This document shows, piece after piece, positions 1 to 8,957 of a DNA stretch of 64,000 nt (the first letter of the stretch is position 1; every line of letters begins with the position of its first letter). The notes beneath the pieces are model-generated. The model ran no database searches. It saw nothing but the letters and a program-made list of their open reading frames with translations, and was not told the DNA's origin. The DNA lies in the NCBI RefSeq assembly GCF_001039275.2, contig NZ_CP030117.1:4154001-4218000 (forward strand). The letters are read 5' to 3'. Position numbers and translations under genes: made by a program. The DNA comes from Brevibacillus brevis (GTDB lineage Bacteria > Bacillota > Bacilli > Brevibacillales > Brevibacillaceae).

Positions 1-40
1 CTTTCTTATCGGAATAAATACGATATGTATCAACAGTGCT

Positions 41-439
41 TTACACGACACCCATCGTTTTGATAATTCCGGTCGTAAACAGCACTATGTAGACGATTCC
101 AAACCAGAGAAACGACAACCGCCAAGCCGAAAATCCTACCTTTTTGAGGGAGAGCCGTCCCTTCCACTTCATCTGTACCCACCCAAGGAGCACGATTACC
201 ACCAGGTAAAAGCAGAATACCCACCACCAAGCGGAAAAAGCCTCTGGCCAGATCAGTTCGTAAGCGGAAACGGCAGAACGAATCACCAAAAGATTCGTGA
301 TATTTATCGCGAAGCGGCCTGCCAATTTCTTGTTCCGCGTCATTCCATACAAGCTGAAATAAACGATCGGAAATCCGAGAAACGGCACAACCGTCAGCGT
401 CCCCCACAAATAGGCCCAGACATTCGCCAAAAAGGTCAT
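41..439 (-). CDS. DUF3397 family membrane protein
   Basis: A 132-residue hydrophobic protein with about four predicted membrane helices (near residues 10-33, 44-64, 69-90 and 105-126) separated by short basic loops. I recognise it as DUF3397, a small Bacillales membrane family of unknown function. Its ATG overlaps the panE stop codon by four bases (ATGA), so the two genes are very likely co-transcribed and translationally coupled. No catalytic motif is visible. The family assignment rests on size, topology and position beside panE, so it is moderately firm. The function is unknown. Confidence 0.75.
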   Translation of the reverse strand: MTFLANVWAYLWGTLTVVPFLGFPIVYFSLYGMTRNKKLAGRFAINITNLLVIRSAVSAYELIWPEAFSAWWWVFCFYLVVIVLLGWVQMKWKGRLSLKKVGFSAWRLSFLWFGIVYIVLFTTGIIKTMGVV

Positions 440-1401
440 CTACTGTCGCCTCCCTCCTTCCGTATTCCCATGTCTGACTTAAGAAGGATAACGCGAAGCA
501 AGGTTTCGTGCAGCGGAGTCGGAATCCCGGCCTTGTGTCCCACTTGGACGAGATAGCCGTTGATAGACTGCACTTCCGTCGGTCTGCGCTTCTTTATATC
601 CTGCAGCATGGAGGAAAGATTACGGGAAGTATTTCGGCAAATGGAGACAATTTCCTGCAAGTCTGTATCCTCGATTTTTTGTCCGGCATACGCAGCCACC
701 GTAGCTGCTTCCACAAATAAAGCACGCATGAGTTGTTGCGTATGTGGATTTTCGAGGAGAGCACCATTTGGGATTTCAAAAAGCGCGGTTAACGGATTGA
801 TCAGCGCATTTGCGATGAGCTTGCGCCAAGCGAAGGGCTGTATTGTCTTTTCATAGACAGCCTCCATGCCTGTTGATAACGCCCACTCGACAAATGAGCG
901 AATCAGTGGATCACTGCAATCAGAAGTCTCCCAAGAACCTACGCGCAAAGTACCTGTACCGGTATGCACGACTTCTGTAGGCGACAATCTCCTTGCTCCT
1001 TCCGTATTAATCGCAAAGAAGCACTGTGTCTCCGTTAGAACGGTTCGAAGCAATTCGTAATGACCCATGCCATTTTGCAAAGCGATCACCCTTGCCCCAA
1101 GGTCTACCCTTTGTAAAGCTGGAAGCAAGCTGTGCAAATCTGGCTGTTTTACAGTTAACAGATACAGATTCCCTTCAGGCAATCCTTCATCAATGGAGCT
1201 GGCAGTGACGGGAACAGTGACTGTTTCGCCATTCAGCTTTTGAAAGCTGAGCCCGCGTTCATTTAGCTGATTCGCCTGGAGTGAACTGCGTGTAACAATC
1301 GTAACAGGTTGTCCAGCAAGTGCGAGCCTTGCTGCATACAGCAGCCCGACAGACCCTCCACCTATGACTACCACCTGACACGTCCTTTGTTCTAGCAGCA
1401 T
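436..1401 (-). CDS. panE: 2-dehydropantoate 2-reductase (ketopantoate reductase)
   Basis: Reduces ketopantoate to pantoate with NADPH in pantothenate/CoA synthesis; cytoplasmic. The N-terminus carries a Rossmann motif (VVVIGGGSVGLLYAARLA), and a helical C-terminal domain contains the ApbA_C-type segment with a conserved Lys-Asn pair region (WRKLIANALINP) and the S/D-rich end (SSMLQDIKKRRPTEVQSINGY) typical of PanE. The length of about 321 residues fits the family. The start is uncertain: ATG at 1401 is used here, but a GTG at 1374 has a better ribosome binding site (AAAGGA, 8 bases upstream) and would begin just before the nucleotide-binding strand. It corresponds to B. subtilis ylbQ. The ylbP and rsfA homologues lie upstream but are separated from it by the yng-type operon. 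Confidence 0.85.
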   Translation of the reverse strand: MLLEQRTCQVVVIGGGSVGLLYAARLALAGQPVTIVTRSSLQANQLNERGLSFQKLNGETVTVPVTASSIDEGLPEGNLYLLTVKQPDLHSLLPALQRVDLGARVIALQNGMGHYELLRTVLTETQCFFAINTEGARRLSPTEVVHTGTGTLRVGSWETSDCSDPLIRSFVEWALSTGMEAVYEKTIQPFAWRKLIANALINPLTALFEIPNGALLENPHTQQLMRALFVEAATVAAYAGQKIEDTDLQEIVSICRNTSRNLSSMLQDIKKRRPTEVQSINGYLVQVGHKAGIPTPLHETLLRVILLKSDMGIRKEGGDSR

Positions 1402-1527
1402 TTGTTCACCCACATTAATCAATGCTTATTTTTCAAGAATAACAGAGTTTTCGGGATTGTTCAATTGATTGCCACAAAAAAAGATCGAAATTATCGAAAT
1501 ATTCCTAGGTTCTTACACATTTTCTGT

Positions 1528-1566
1528 AAAAAAAATCAGGCTATCGCCTTTTGACGACAGCCTGAA
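1528..1566 (-). terminator. Rho-independent terminator after the yngE-type gene
   Basis: Read on the minus strand, CAGGCTGTCG and CGATAGCCTG form a hairpin followed by a run of eight Ts. It lies just past the stop of the carboxyltransferase gene and closes the five-gene operon. Confidence 0.85.
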
Positions 1567-1573
1567 CCCTGAT

Positions 1574-3112
1574 CTATACGGGATAAACTGCATGCTTTCT
1601 GTCTGAAAAAACGTGACGCTTTTCCTTGTAAACCTCGTAGCGCTGGATTAATTCCCTTCTCAGCTCGCTTGGAGGCACAACAGCATCAACAATCAAGTTG
1701 GATGCCAGTAAGTACAGATCGATATCTTCCTGATACTCTCTACGTTTTTCCTGAATAAACGCTTGACGCTCTGCCGGGTCCTCAATCGCCTGAATTTTGT
1801 TGCTGTAGACGGCGTTGACCGCTGCCTCTGGACCCATTACGGCGATTTGGGCACCAGGCAGTGCGAGGCAAGCATCTGGTTCAAACGCAGCGCTGGCCAT
1901 TGCATATAAGCCGGCCCCATACGCTTTGCGGACGATTACAGATATTTTCGGTACCGTGGCTTCCGCCATGGCGGAGATCATTTTGGCCCCGTGTCTGATG
2001 ATACCTGCCCGCTCTACTGCTGTCCCGATCATAAAGCCAGGAACATCCGCCAGGAACAGAAGTGGGATCGAAAACGCATCACACAACGTAATGAATCGAG
2101 CCGCCTTGTCAGCCGAATCGACAAACAGGACTCCTCCCTTCACACGCGGTTGATTAGCAATGATACCGACAGGCTTGCCATCTAGTCTCGCCAAGCCGGT
2201 AATCAGTTCTTGGGCAAATAATTTTTTGATTTCAAAGAACGAATCCTCGTCGACCAATGCTGCAATCACATCATGCATATTGAAAGCTGCATTTTGGTTC
2301 TCTGGCACGATGCTCGTGATTTCCTTTGCTGTAGGCACAGGGGCTTTCGCCAGTGCAGTCGGCGGCGTCAACGTATAGTTCGCCGGGAAGAAACGCAGAT
2401 AGCTACGAGCTGCTTGAATCGCTTCTTCTTCATTGGCAGCCAGCACATCGCCGCATCCGCTGACGGAGCAATGCATGCGTGCGCCGCCCAACTCTTCCAG
2501 GCTCACTTTTTCTCCAATCACCATTTCCGCCATACGCGGAGAGCCCAAGTACATGCTCGCGTTCTTGTCGACCATGATGACAATGTCACAAAAAGCTGGG
2601 ATATAAGCGCCACCAGCAGCAGAAGGTCCAAACAAAATGCACACTTGTGGAATTTTGCCGGAGAGCTTCACTTGATTGTAAAAGATTCGCCCAGCCCCCC
2701 GTCGGCCTGGGAACATCTCCAATTGATCAGTGATACGCGCTCCTGCTGAATCGACGAGATAGAGAAGAGGAACACGCATTTTTTCAGCCGTCTCTTGAAT
2801 GCGAATGATTTTTTCGACGGTTCGCGATCCCCAAGACCCTGCTTTCACTGTCGAATCATTGGCCATCACGCAGACAGTTTGACCATTTACCTTGCCGATT
2901 GCGGTCACAACTCCATCCGCTGGCAGATCACCTGCCATGACATTCGCGAACAGACCATCCTCAACCATGAACTCGTCATCGAACAATAGCTTGAGGCGAT
3001 CGCGGACGAATAGCTTGTTTTGCTCCTTGAGCTTGTCATGATACTTGGCATCGCCCCCTTGCACTACTTGGGCAATTTTTTCGTGCAATGTGTCTTCCAA
3101 ATGTTTGGTCAT
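1574..3112 (-). CDS. yngE: acyl-CoA carboxylase, carboxyltransferase subunit (methylcrotonyl/propionyl-CoA type)
   Basis: Transfers carboxylate from carboxybiotin to an acyl-CoA; given the neighbours, probably methylcrotonyl-CoA in leucine breakdown. The 512-residue protein has the two crotonase-fold halves of a biotin-dependent carboxyltransferase, with oxyanion-hole loops visible at GPSAAGGAYIPA and RKAYGAGLYAM. The start is set at ATG 3112, which has GAGGGGG nine bases upstream; an in-frame GTG at 3133 has nothing comparable. It is the last gene of the operon yngH-HB-G-F-E and starts 17 bases after yngF ends. It could equally be a propionyl-CoA carboxylase beta chain; the HMG-CoA lyase next door favours the leucine route. 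Confidence 0.9.
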   Translation of the reverse strand: MTKHLEDTLHEKIAQVVQGGDAKYHDKLKEQNKLFVRDRLKLLFDDEFMVEDGLFANVMAGDLPADGVVTAIGKVNGQTVCVMANDSTVKAGSWGSRTVEKIIRIQETAEKMRVPLLYLVDSAGARITDQLEMFPGRRGAGRIFYNQVKLSGKIPQVCILFGPSAAGGAYIPAFCDIVIMVDKNASMYLGSPRMAEMVIGEKVSLEELGGARMHCSVSGCGDVLAANEEEAIQAARSYLRFFPANYTLTPPTALAKAPVPTAKEITSIVPENQNAAFNMHDVIAALVDEDSFFEIKKLFAQELITGLARLDGKPVGIIANQPRVKGGVLFVDSADKAARFITLCDAFSIPLLFLADVPGFMIGTAVERAGIIRHGAKMISAMAEATVPKISVIVRKAYGAGLYAMASAAFEPDACLALPGAQIAVMGPEAAVNAVYSNKIQAIEDPAERQAFIQEKRREYQEDIDLYLLASNLIVDAVVPPSELRRELIQRYEVYKEKRHVFSDRKHAVYPV

Positions 3113-3129
3113 CAGCGTAATCCCCCTCG

Positions 3130-3903
3130 TCACTCTCCGCGGTATATCGGTTTTCGTTTTTCTTGAAAGGCTGCGAGTCCTTCTAGGCGGTCTTTCGTCG
3201 GGACGAGCAGCTTGTACGCGTTGCTCTCAATTTGAAGTCCACTAGCTAGCTCGACTTCCACTCCACAATCGATGGCAAACTTGGCTTGGGCTAGGGCAAG
3301 TGGAGCATTCGCTGAAATTTGCTCGGCCATAGAAATGGCTGTCGCCATGAGCTGATCAGCGGGAACAATCCGATTGATCAACCCAATAGACAGTGCCTCT
3401 TCCGGAAATACACGCCTTGCCGTAAAAATCAGTTCCTTGGCGACGCCTTTTCCAACCAGTCGAGGCAAACGCTGTGTTCCGCCAGCACCCGGAATAATCC
3501 CGAGCGATGTCTCCGTTAAACCCATCTGGGCGTGTTCACTCATGATCCGCAGATCGCACGCCAACGCCAATTCTGTACCGCCCCCCAGTGCCAGCCCGTT
3601 AATCGCCGCGATGACTGGTTTCGGTAGCTTTTCCAGCTCTGTGAACGTATCCCGAATCGTTTGGATATAGACTTCGACCTGTTGTGGTGACATGGAGCGC
3701 CGCTCTCTTAAATCCGCACCAGAGCAAAACGCCTTGTCACCAGCACCTGTAACAATGACCGTCCGAAGGTCACGATCATGGCTGATTTCACTGATCAAGC
3801 CACGCAGTGTCACGAGCGTTTCAAGATTGAGGCAGTTAAAAACTTCTGGCCGTTGCAGCGTTAGTACGCCAATTGCACCCTCTCTTTGCAGGGAAACCGT
3901 CAT
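3130..3903 (-). CDS. yngF: enoyl-CoA hydratase/isomerase (methylglutaconyl-CoA hydratase type)
   Basis: A crotonase-fold protein of 257 residues. By context it should hydrate 3-methylglutaconyl-CoA to HMG-CoA. Visible motifs are the oxyanion-hole segments (DKAFCSGADLRERR and INGLALGGGTELALACDLR) and a catalytic-type Glu in the ETSLGIIPGAGGTQRLPR segment. The start is ATG 3903 with GAGGGGG upstream. It sits between the lyase and carboxyltransferase genes of the same operon, in the order known from B. subtilis yngF. Substrate specificity is inferred from the operon and not from the sequence. Confidence 0.88.
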   Translation of the reverse strand: MTVSLQREGAIGVLTLQRPEVFNCLNLETLVTLRGLISEISHDRDLRTVIVTGAGDKAFCSGADLRERRSMSPQQVEVYIQTIRDTFTELEKLPKPVIAAINGLALGGGTELALACDLRIMSEHAQMGLTETSLGIIPGAGGTQRLPRLVGKGVAKELIFTARRVFPEEALSIGLINRIVPADQLMATAISMAEQISANAPLALAQAKFAIDCGVEVELASGLQIESNAYKLLVPTKDRLEGLAAFQEKRKPIYRGE

Positions 3904-3941
3904 CTTCTACCCCCTCTTTGCGAATGTGTGGAACATACCGA

Positions 3942-4841
3942 TCATCCAGCTGGTTTGCTTGCAAGCGATGCCCGCAGCACTTTTGAGGGGAGCTCTTTGT
4001 CCAACTGCTTCCCAATATACGCACTAGCCTCAATCAACTTCTCGAGATCAACGCCCGTTTCATAGTCCATTCCATGCAACATGTAGACCAAATCTTCAGT
4101 CGAAATGTTGCCTGCAGCTCCTGGGGCATACGGGCATCCGCCAAGGCCGCCGATTGAGCTGTCAAAGATCCGGATTCCTTCATCTAGCGCTGCTGCTACG
4201 TTCGCCAATCCAGTTCCTCTCGTATCGTGGAAATGGGCGGCTAAGCGCTCGTTCGTAACATCTTTCACAAGCTCTCTAAAAACCTCATGAACCTGCTTCG
4301 GCGTTGCAACCCCTATCGTATCCCCGAGAGAAATCTCGTACACTCCCATTTCCAAAAGAGCCTCTGTCACCCTGCGGCTATTGTCCAGCGGTACGTTTCC
4401 CTCGTACGGACAACCGAACACGGTTGAGATATATCCGCGAACTTTCATCCCGAGAGCCAGCGCTTCCCGGGCAACCTCCCGCAGGATCGGAAACGTGTCT
4501 TCTATCCGTTTATTGATGTTTTTTTGATTATGCGTTTCAGAGGCAGACATGAACAGAGCAATCTCTGTCAGTCCGCATTGGCGCGCCCGCTCCAGACCAC
4601 GAATATTTGGAACCAATGCGCTAAGCGTTACCTCTTGACTGCGATTGATCCCCTGTAAGACCTCATCTGCATCCGCCAATTGCGGTATCCATTTCGGATT
4701 CACAAACGAACTTGCTTCTATTCGCTTCAAGCCTGCTGCCATCAGCTTATGAATCAGCGCGATTTTTGCTGCTGCCGGAACGATCGCGCTCTCATTTTGC
4801 AGCCCGTCACGAGGACCGACCTCCACGATTTGCACACGCAC
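3942..4841 (-). CDS. yngG: hydroxymethylglutaryl-CoA lyase
   Basis: Cleaves HMG-CoA to acetoacetate and acetyl-CoA, the last step of leucine degradation. The 299-residue TIM-barrel protein opens with the substrate-binding motif VEVGPRDGLQNE, has the metal-binding HFHDTRGTG loop, and carries the family signature GGLGGCPYAPGAAGN with its catalytic Cys near residue 235. The start is a GTG at 4841 with an excellent site (AAGGAGGTGA, six bases before it). It is third in the operon, between the biotin carrier and the hydratase. Confidence 0.93.
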   Translation of the reverse strand: MRVQIVEVGPRDGLQNESAIVPAAAKIALIHKLMAAGLKRIEASSFVNPKWIPQLADADEVLQGINRSQEVTLSALVPNIRGLERARQCGLTEIALFMSASETHNQKNINKRIEDTFPILREVAREALALGMKVRGYISTVFGCPYEGNVPLDNSRRVTEALLEMGVYEISLGDTIGVATPKQVHEVFRELVKDVTNERLAAHFHDTRGTGLANVAAALDEGIRIFDSSIGGLGGCPYAPGAAGNISTEDLVYMLHGMDYETGVDLEKLIEASAYIGKQLDKELPSKVLRASLASKPAG

Positions 4842-4892
4842 AACAAGTCACCTCCTTGCCTAGCGGTCGCTCAGTTTAGAAGTATTCTAATC

Positions 4893-5105
4893 CTATTCCA
4901 AAACGACAATGATATCGCCATCGTTGACAAAATCTCCAATGTTCGCCTTTACTTCCACAACTTTTCCTGAGGCTTGAGCCTGTACAGGAACTTCCATTTT
5001 CATCGATTCCAGTACAAGGACGTCTTGTCCTTCAGTGATCTCGTCTCCTGGCTGTACCAGGACATTAATAACAGTTCCTGCCATATTGGCTGCTACTTGT
5101 TTCAT
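4893..5105 (-). CDS. yngHB: biotin/lipoyl carrier protein
   Basis: A 70-residue stand-alone biotinyl domain. The modified lysine lies in ESMKMEV near residue 36, and the flanking beta strands (GTVINVLVQPGDEITEGQDV, NIGDFVNDGDIIVVLE) match the family. It would carry carboxyl groups from the biotin carboxylase upstream (yngH) to the carboxyltransferase (yngE). The start is ATG 5105 with GGGAGAG upstream. A separate one-domain carrier is the arrangement in the B. subtilis yng operon. Confidence 0.93.
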   Translation of the reverse strand: MKQVAANMAGTVINVLVQPGDEITEGQDVLVLESMKMEVPVQAQASGKVVEVKANIGDFVNDGDIIVVLE

Positions 5106-5139
5106 GGATGGTCTCTCCCTTACATATCATTTTTTTCGC

Positions 5140-6495
5140 TTAGCGTTTTTCCGTGCTTGACGCAGCTCCGCGCTCAGTAACGAACCATGTCGTATAGTTA
5201 CCTGCTCGGAATTGTTCGTCCTGTAATACTTCTTGTAAAAACGGAATGTTCGTTTTAATGCCAGTAATCAGAAAATGATGCATAGCGCTCTGCGCCTGTT
5301 GCACAGCCTCTTCTCTTGTCGCCCCAGATACAATCACCTTTGCAATCATCGGGTCGTAAAATGGAGTCACCTGTGTCCCCGTCTCTACCCCATCATCAAT
5401 TCGTACATGTTCGAATGCAGGTGGCTGGTACAATGTAATCGTCCCTGGCGATGGCAGGAAGGTGACAGGGTCTTCCGCATAGACACGCAGTTCAATCGCG
5501 TGGCGCAGAGCCTTGACGTCCTCTTGCTTGATCGACAGCGGGTGACCATCGGCAATGTCCAGTTGGAGCGACACGAGGTCAATACCCGTCATTTCTTCCG
5601 TCACGGGATGCTCTACTTGCAAGCGTGTATTCATTTCCAAGAAGTAAAAGTTTTTTTGCTCATCTACGATAAACTCAACCGTTCCAACTCCCGAGTAGCC
5701 CACTGCTTTCGCTGCTGTAACCGCTGCATTGCACAGAAGCTCTCTCGTTGCTGTGTCCAAAAAGGGCGAAGGGCTTTCTTCGAGCACCTTTTGATGTCTG
5801 CGCTGTATGGAGCATTCCCGTTCTAATAAGTGGATGACGTTTCCATGCTGATCGGCAACGACCTGCACTTCGATGTGGCGAGGACGTTCCACGTATTTCT
5901 CCATGTACATCGCATCGTTACCAAAATACGCTTTTGCCCGACCTTTCGCCGATTGGTAGGCTTGGCGCAGCTCGGCCTCGTCCCGACAAATGTGCATCCC
6001 GATTCCTCCGCCGCCAGCACTGGCCTTGAGCATTACGGGATACCCGATGGACAACGCGATGACCGCTGCTTCATCTGGAGAATCGATTGCCTGTTCGCAC
6101 CCTGGAACGACTGGTACTCCGGCAGCCTCCATAATATGGCGGGCAGTCAGCTTGTCACCCATTTGACCGATGACCTCAGGGGTCGGACCAACGAATAGAA
6201 TACCTTCCTCCAGAACACGGCGGGCAAAAGATTCGTTTTCTGACAAAAGACCGTAGCCTGGATGAATGGCATCGGCACCGGTGCTTTTCGCTGCTGCAAG
6301 AATGGCCTCTACGTTCAGGTAGCTGTGTGGCACAGGTGGTGGACCAATATGGACGGACTCATCTGCTTCACGTACAAACGGCAGATCCTTGTCTGCATCC
6401 GAATAGACAGCAACCGTAGCCACACCTCTTGCCTTGCATGTACGGATAATTCGTCTGGCAATTTCACCACGGTTTGCGATTAATACCTTATTCAT
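5140..6495 (-). CDS. yngH: biotin carboxylase subunit of acyl-CoA carboxylase
   Basis: ATP-dependent carboxylation of biotin on the small carrier encoded next. The 451-residue AccC-type protein shows the N-terminal NRGEIARRIIRTCKARG segment, the glycine-rich ATP-grasp loop (KASAGGGGIGM), the EMNTRLQVEHPVTE catalytic motif and a biotin carboxylase C-terminal domain. The start is ATG 6495 with GAGGGG nine bases upstream. It is first in the operon, with a probable cre site about 40 bases before the start codon. The acyl-CoA synthetase and dehydrogenase (yngI, yngJ) that precede it in B. subtilis are absent here. Confidence 0.92.
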   Translation of the reverse strand: MNKVLIANRGEIARRIIRTCKARGVATVAVYSDADKDLPFVREADESVHIGPPPVPHSYLNVEAILAAAKSTGADAIHPGYGLLSENESFARRVLEEGILFVGPTPEVIGQMGDKLTARHIMEAAGVPVVPGCEQAIDSPDEAAVIALSIGYPVMLKASAGGGGIGMHICRDEAELRQAYQSAKGRAKAYFGNDAMYMEKYVERPRHIEVQVVADQHGNVIHLLERECSIQRRHQKVLEESPSPFLDTATRELLCNAAVTAAKAVGYSGVGTVEFIVDEQKNFYFLEMNTRLQVEHPVTEEMTGIDLVSLQLDIADGHPLSIKQEDVKALRHAIELRVYAEDPVTFLPSPGTITLYQPPAFEHVRIDDGVETGTQVTPFYDPMIAKVIVSGATREEAVQQAQSAMHHFLITGIKTNIPFLQEVLQDEQFRAGNYTTWFVTERGAASSTEKR

Positions 6496-6531
6496 GGCAA
6501 CGCTCCCCTCTTTGACAAACCGACTACAATC

Positions 6532-6546
6532 GTAAGCGCTTCCAAA
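6532..6546 (-). promoter_or_regulatory. probable cre (CcpA) site before the yng-type operon
   Basis: The minus strand reads TTGGAAGCGCTTACG, matching the catabolite-responsive element consensus WTGNAANCGNWNNCW at all but the last position. It sits 37-51 bases upstream of the yngH start codon, a position suited to repression. The CcpA role is inferred from the motif alone. Confidence 0.55.
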
Positions 6547-6771
6547 TTGTTTGCCTGGTTTGTATCATGTGATGCTACTTTCTATTTTGCCACGAGAATG
6601 ATCATAGTTCTAGGATGAAATTTTAAATTTTTCCAAGGAAGCGAAATCATTTCCTGACAATCCCTCCAATAAAAAAAGAAAAACACTTCGGAAAAGCCAA
6701 TCATCGTGTATAATAAAGGGGCGGGGCCAAAAGGTGGCCAAGGCAAAGAGCTGTGAGAGGAGTGGCTAACC

Positions 6772-7239
6772 ATGTTTGAAGTAAGACGTTTGCAAATCAA
6801 CTATAAGACACTGGAGGAATTCCAGAAGTTTCGCGAATTTGGCCTGGAGGAGCTTTCTATGAAGGAAGACCTGGAGGCGAACATCGTGGAAAACGATTCG
6901 GAATCTCCATTTTACGGTATTTATGATAACGATCTTCTGGTAGCACGTATGAGCCTCTACAAAATTGACGGGAAATACGACCGTTACTTCCAACCTGCGC
7001 AAGACTATTATGAGCTGTGGAAGCTCGAAGTCCTGCCCGACTACCGTCACAAAGATTACGGAACTGCTTTGGTCAACCACGCGAAGAGCTTTGGAGCTCC
7101 TATTAAAACCAACTCCCGCTGTCGCGCAGACGATTTTTGGTTGAAAATGGGCTTCACGCCTGTGAAATACAACCTCATGCGTGACCGTGGTGAAAACCCG
7201 TACGTATGGTTGCCAGAGAGCGTAGAGCTACAAGACTAG
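6772..7239 (+). CDS. ylbP: GNAT family N-acetyltransferase YlbP
   Basis: A 155-residue GCN5-type acetyltransferase. The acetyl-CoA binding core is seen at LWKLEVLPDYRHKDYGTALVNHA (the conserved R/Q-x-x-G/A region is reduced to RHKDYG), followed by a C-terminal strand-helix (DDFWLKMGFTPVKY). The N-terminus (FEVRRLQINYKTLEEFQKFREFG) is characteristic of YlbP of B. subtilis. The substrate is unknown. The start is ATG 6772 with AGGAGTGG upstream. A TATAAT at 6709-6714 may be its -10, but I see no convincing -35. It lies opposite rsfA, as ylbO and ylbP are neighbours in B. subtilis. Confidence 0.85.
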   Translation: MFEVRRLQINYKTLEEFQKFREFGLEELSMKEDLEANIVENDSESPFYGIYDNDLLVARMSLYKIDGKYDRYFQPAQDYYELWKLEVLPDYRHKDYGTALVNHAKSFGAPIKTNSRCRADDFWLKMGFTPVKYNLMRDRGENPYVWLPESVELQD

Positions 7240-7278
7240 CTCTCCCTTTCCCAACACGAATGACAAATGAATGCGTAA

Positions 7279-7313
7279 ACAAAAAGAAGCGGATTAATGT
7301 CCGCTTCTTTTTT
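7279..7313. terminator. bidirectional terminator between ylbP and rsfA
   Basis: The stem AAGAAGCGGA / TCCGCTTCTT with a six-base loop has T-runs on both strands. It lies between two convergent genes and can serve both. Confidence 0.85.
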
Positions 7314-7325
7314 CATGCTTTCTGC

Positions 7326-7967
7326 TTATTTTTCTACGCGCTCCAAGTTTCCGTTTTCATCCATTTTGAAGATCGCTTTGTTGGAATCCTCTTCCTGTAA
7401 AAAAGCAAGCTTGCGTGCACGTTCCATGATCTGTACCAAGGCACGGTAGTCATCATTGACACCCTGAACCTGATCCAGCTCTTTTCTAGCGCGTTCATGG
7501 GCTTCTTTCAATTCTTTTAACTCCAATTCTTTTCCTTCCAACTCTTGTTCCAATTGTCGCAAACGACGACTCATTTCTTTTTGATTCACGAGCATGCGAA
7601 TGACTGCTTCAATCTGCTGCTCCTCTACATCCGCGTACTTTTGCACCTCTGCTACTGGTGGCTCAGAGCGTTTGGTGTGCAACGTGACGACCTCGACCTC
7701 AGCCACCACAGGAGGCGGCGCTTGAATCCTCCCGAGCTTTTTCAGCTGCTGCCTTTGGCTTTTCGCAATCGAAATGGCCGCATCGTACCGTTTGCGCACG
7801 CAACTGTTCCAGCGGAAGCCGCACGCAGCTGCTGTCCTTCCTAACCTTTGACCCACTTCTTCAAATGCAGCAAGCTGTGTGCCGCCTTCGCGTATGTGGC
7901 GCAAGGTGACTTCCGCCAACACTAGATCGTCATCTTCGGTCCATGCGTCTTGTCTGGAAGCTACCAT
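7326..7967 (-). CDS. rsfA: prespore-specific transcription factor RsfA
   Basis: A regulator that fine-tunes sigma-F-dependent genes in the forespore of B. subtilis. The 213-residue protein has an N-terminal Myb/SANT-like DNA-binding segment ([23 protein letters not shown], then [19 protein letters not shown]) and a long central coiled coil (about residues 120-175, rich in Glu, Leu and Arg heptads). The start is ATG 7967 with GGGAGGG upstream. It is convergent with ylbP across a shared terminator. I saw no clear sigma-F or sigma-G promoter in the roughly 130 bases before it. Confidence 0.92.
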   Translation of the reverse strand: MVASRQDAWTEDDDLVLAEVTLRHIREGGTQLAAFEEVGQRLGRTAAACGFRWNSCVRKRYDAAISIAKSQRQQLKKLGRIQAPPPVVAEVEVVTLHTKRSEPPVAEVQKYADVEEQQIEAVIRMLVNQKEMSRRLRQLEQELEGKELELKELKEAHERARKELDQVQGVNDDYRALVQIMERARKLAFLQEEDSNKAIFKMDENGNLERVEK

Positions 7968-8101
7968 ATGAGTCCCTCCCGTTACCTTTAAAAAGGATGA
8001 TGTAATTCATCCTATGCTTTTCCCTACTCTTGTAGAATCGCTTTCTACTAGAAAAAGTATGTCCAAGCAAATAAATGTTTAAACGAAAAGGACTACATCG
8101 A

Positions 8102-8869
8102 TCACGATGTGGAGCGCTTTGTCAGGAAGCTTTCCACTACGGCGACATGTTCAGGGCTACCCCAAAGATGCGCACATTGACTCACTTCGCGCCGAATTCG
8201 TTCTTCTTGCGGAAGGCCCATACGCTTCCACTGCAAGACCTTCATGTACGCCTCAATGCCAGCTAGCGGCTGGGCAGCGATTTTTCGAGCGAAACGATAT
8301 ACTTCCTCATGCAACTTCTCTTCTGTGTATACCTCGTCAACAAAACCGTAGGACTTGGCTTCCTCTGCACGCAATCTGTCACCTGTCAACAGGAGTGCGA
8401 GTGCTTTTGACTCTGGCAGCAAGTCCAACAGCCGACTTCCTCCACCCCAGCCCGTCGTGATATGCATGCTGATTTGTACAAACCCGAAAGTCGCCCGGTC
8501 AGTGGCAAAACGGAAATGACACGCGCCCGCAAACTCACAGCCACCTCCGACCGCTGCACCGTTAATCATGGCAATCACCGGTTTGGAATACTGATCAATG
8601 GCGGACAAAAGCCCCGTTACTTTACTGAGCAAAGGATGCGCCTGTTCAAAGCCGCGCGCTGCAATAAACTGATTCAGATCGCCTCCGGAAACAAAGCTTC
8701 TCCCTGTCCCCGTCACAATCAAAACCTTGACCTCAGGATCGGCTTGGCAATCTTGCAAGACCTGATGCAGTTCATCAACCAGCTCCACGCTGATCGCATT
8801 ATGTACATGCGGTCGATTTAATGTGATCGTGGCGATACCGTCCTGTTTTTGTAAAAGCAAGGTCTCCAT
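8102..8869 (-). CDS. enoyl-CoA hydratase/isomerase family protein
   Basis: A second, unlinked crotonase-fold protein of 255 residues. Oxyanion-hole segments are visible (GTGRSFVSGGDLNQFIAARG and INGAAVGGGCEFAGACHFR). The usual catalytic Glu region reads QISMHITTGWGGGSRLL, with no acidic residue at the expected position, so it may not be a simple hydratase. The start is set at ATG 8869: AAAGGTGGG ends seven bases before it and would overlap an upstream in-frame GTG at 8881. It is monocistronic here. The substrate is unknown. Confidence 0.85.
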   Translation of the reverse strand: METLLLQKQDGIATITLNRPHVHNAISVELVDELHQVLQDCQADPEVKVLIVTGTGRSFVSGGDLNQFIAARGFEQAHPLLSKVTGLLSAIDQYSKPVIAMINGAAVGGGCEFAGACHFRFATDRATFGFVQISMHITTGWGGGSRLLDLLPESKALALLLTGDRLRAEEAKSYGFVDEVYTEEKLHEEVYRFARKIAAQPLAGIEAYMKVLQWKRMGLPQEERIRREVSQCAHLWGSPEHVAVVESFLTKRSTS

Positions 8870-8925
8870 AAGAACTCCCACCTTTTTATCAGCTTGTGGC
8901 TTTATTTTACCTTTCGATGGACAAA

Positions 8926-8957
8926 CAAAAAAGAGGAGGTCTTTCCCCCCTCTTCAT
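8926..8957 (-). terminator. terminator of the Spx/MgsR-like gene
   Basis: The minus strand reads AAGAGGGGGG, a short loop, CCTCCTCTT, then TTTTTTG. The 5' arm touches the stop codon of the gene at 8957. Confidence 0.75.
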
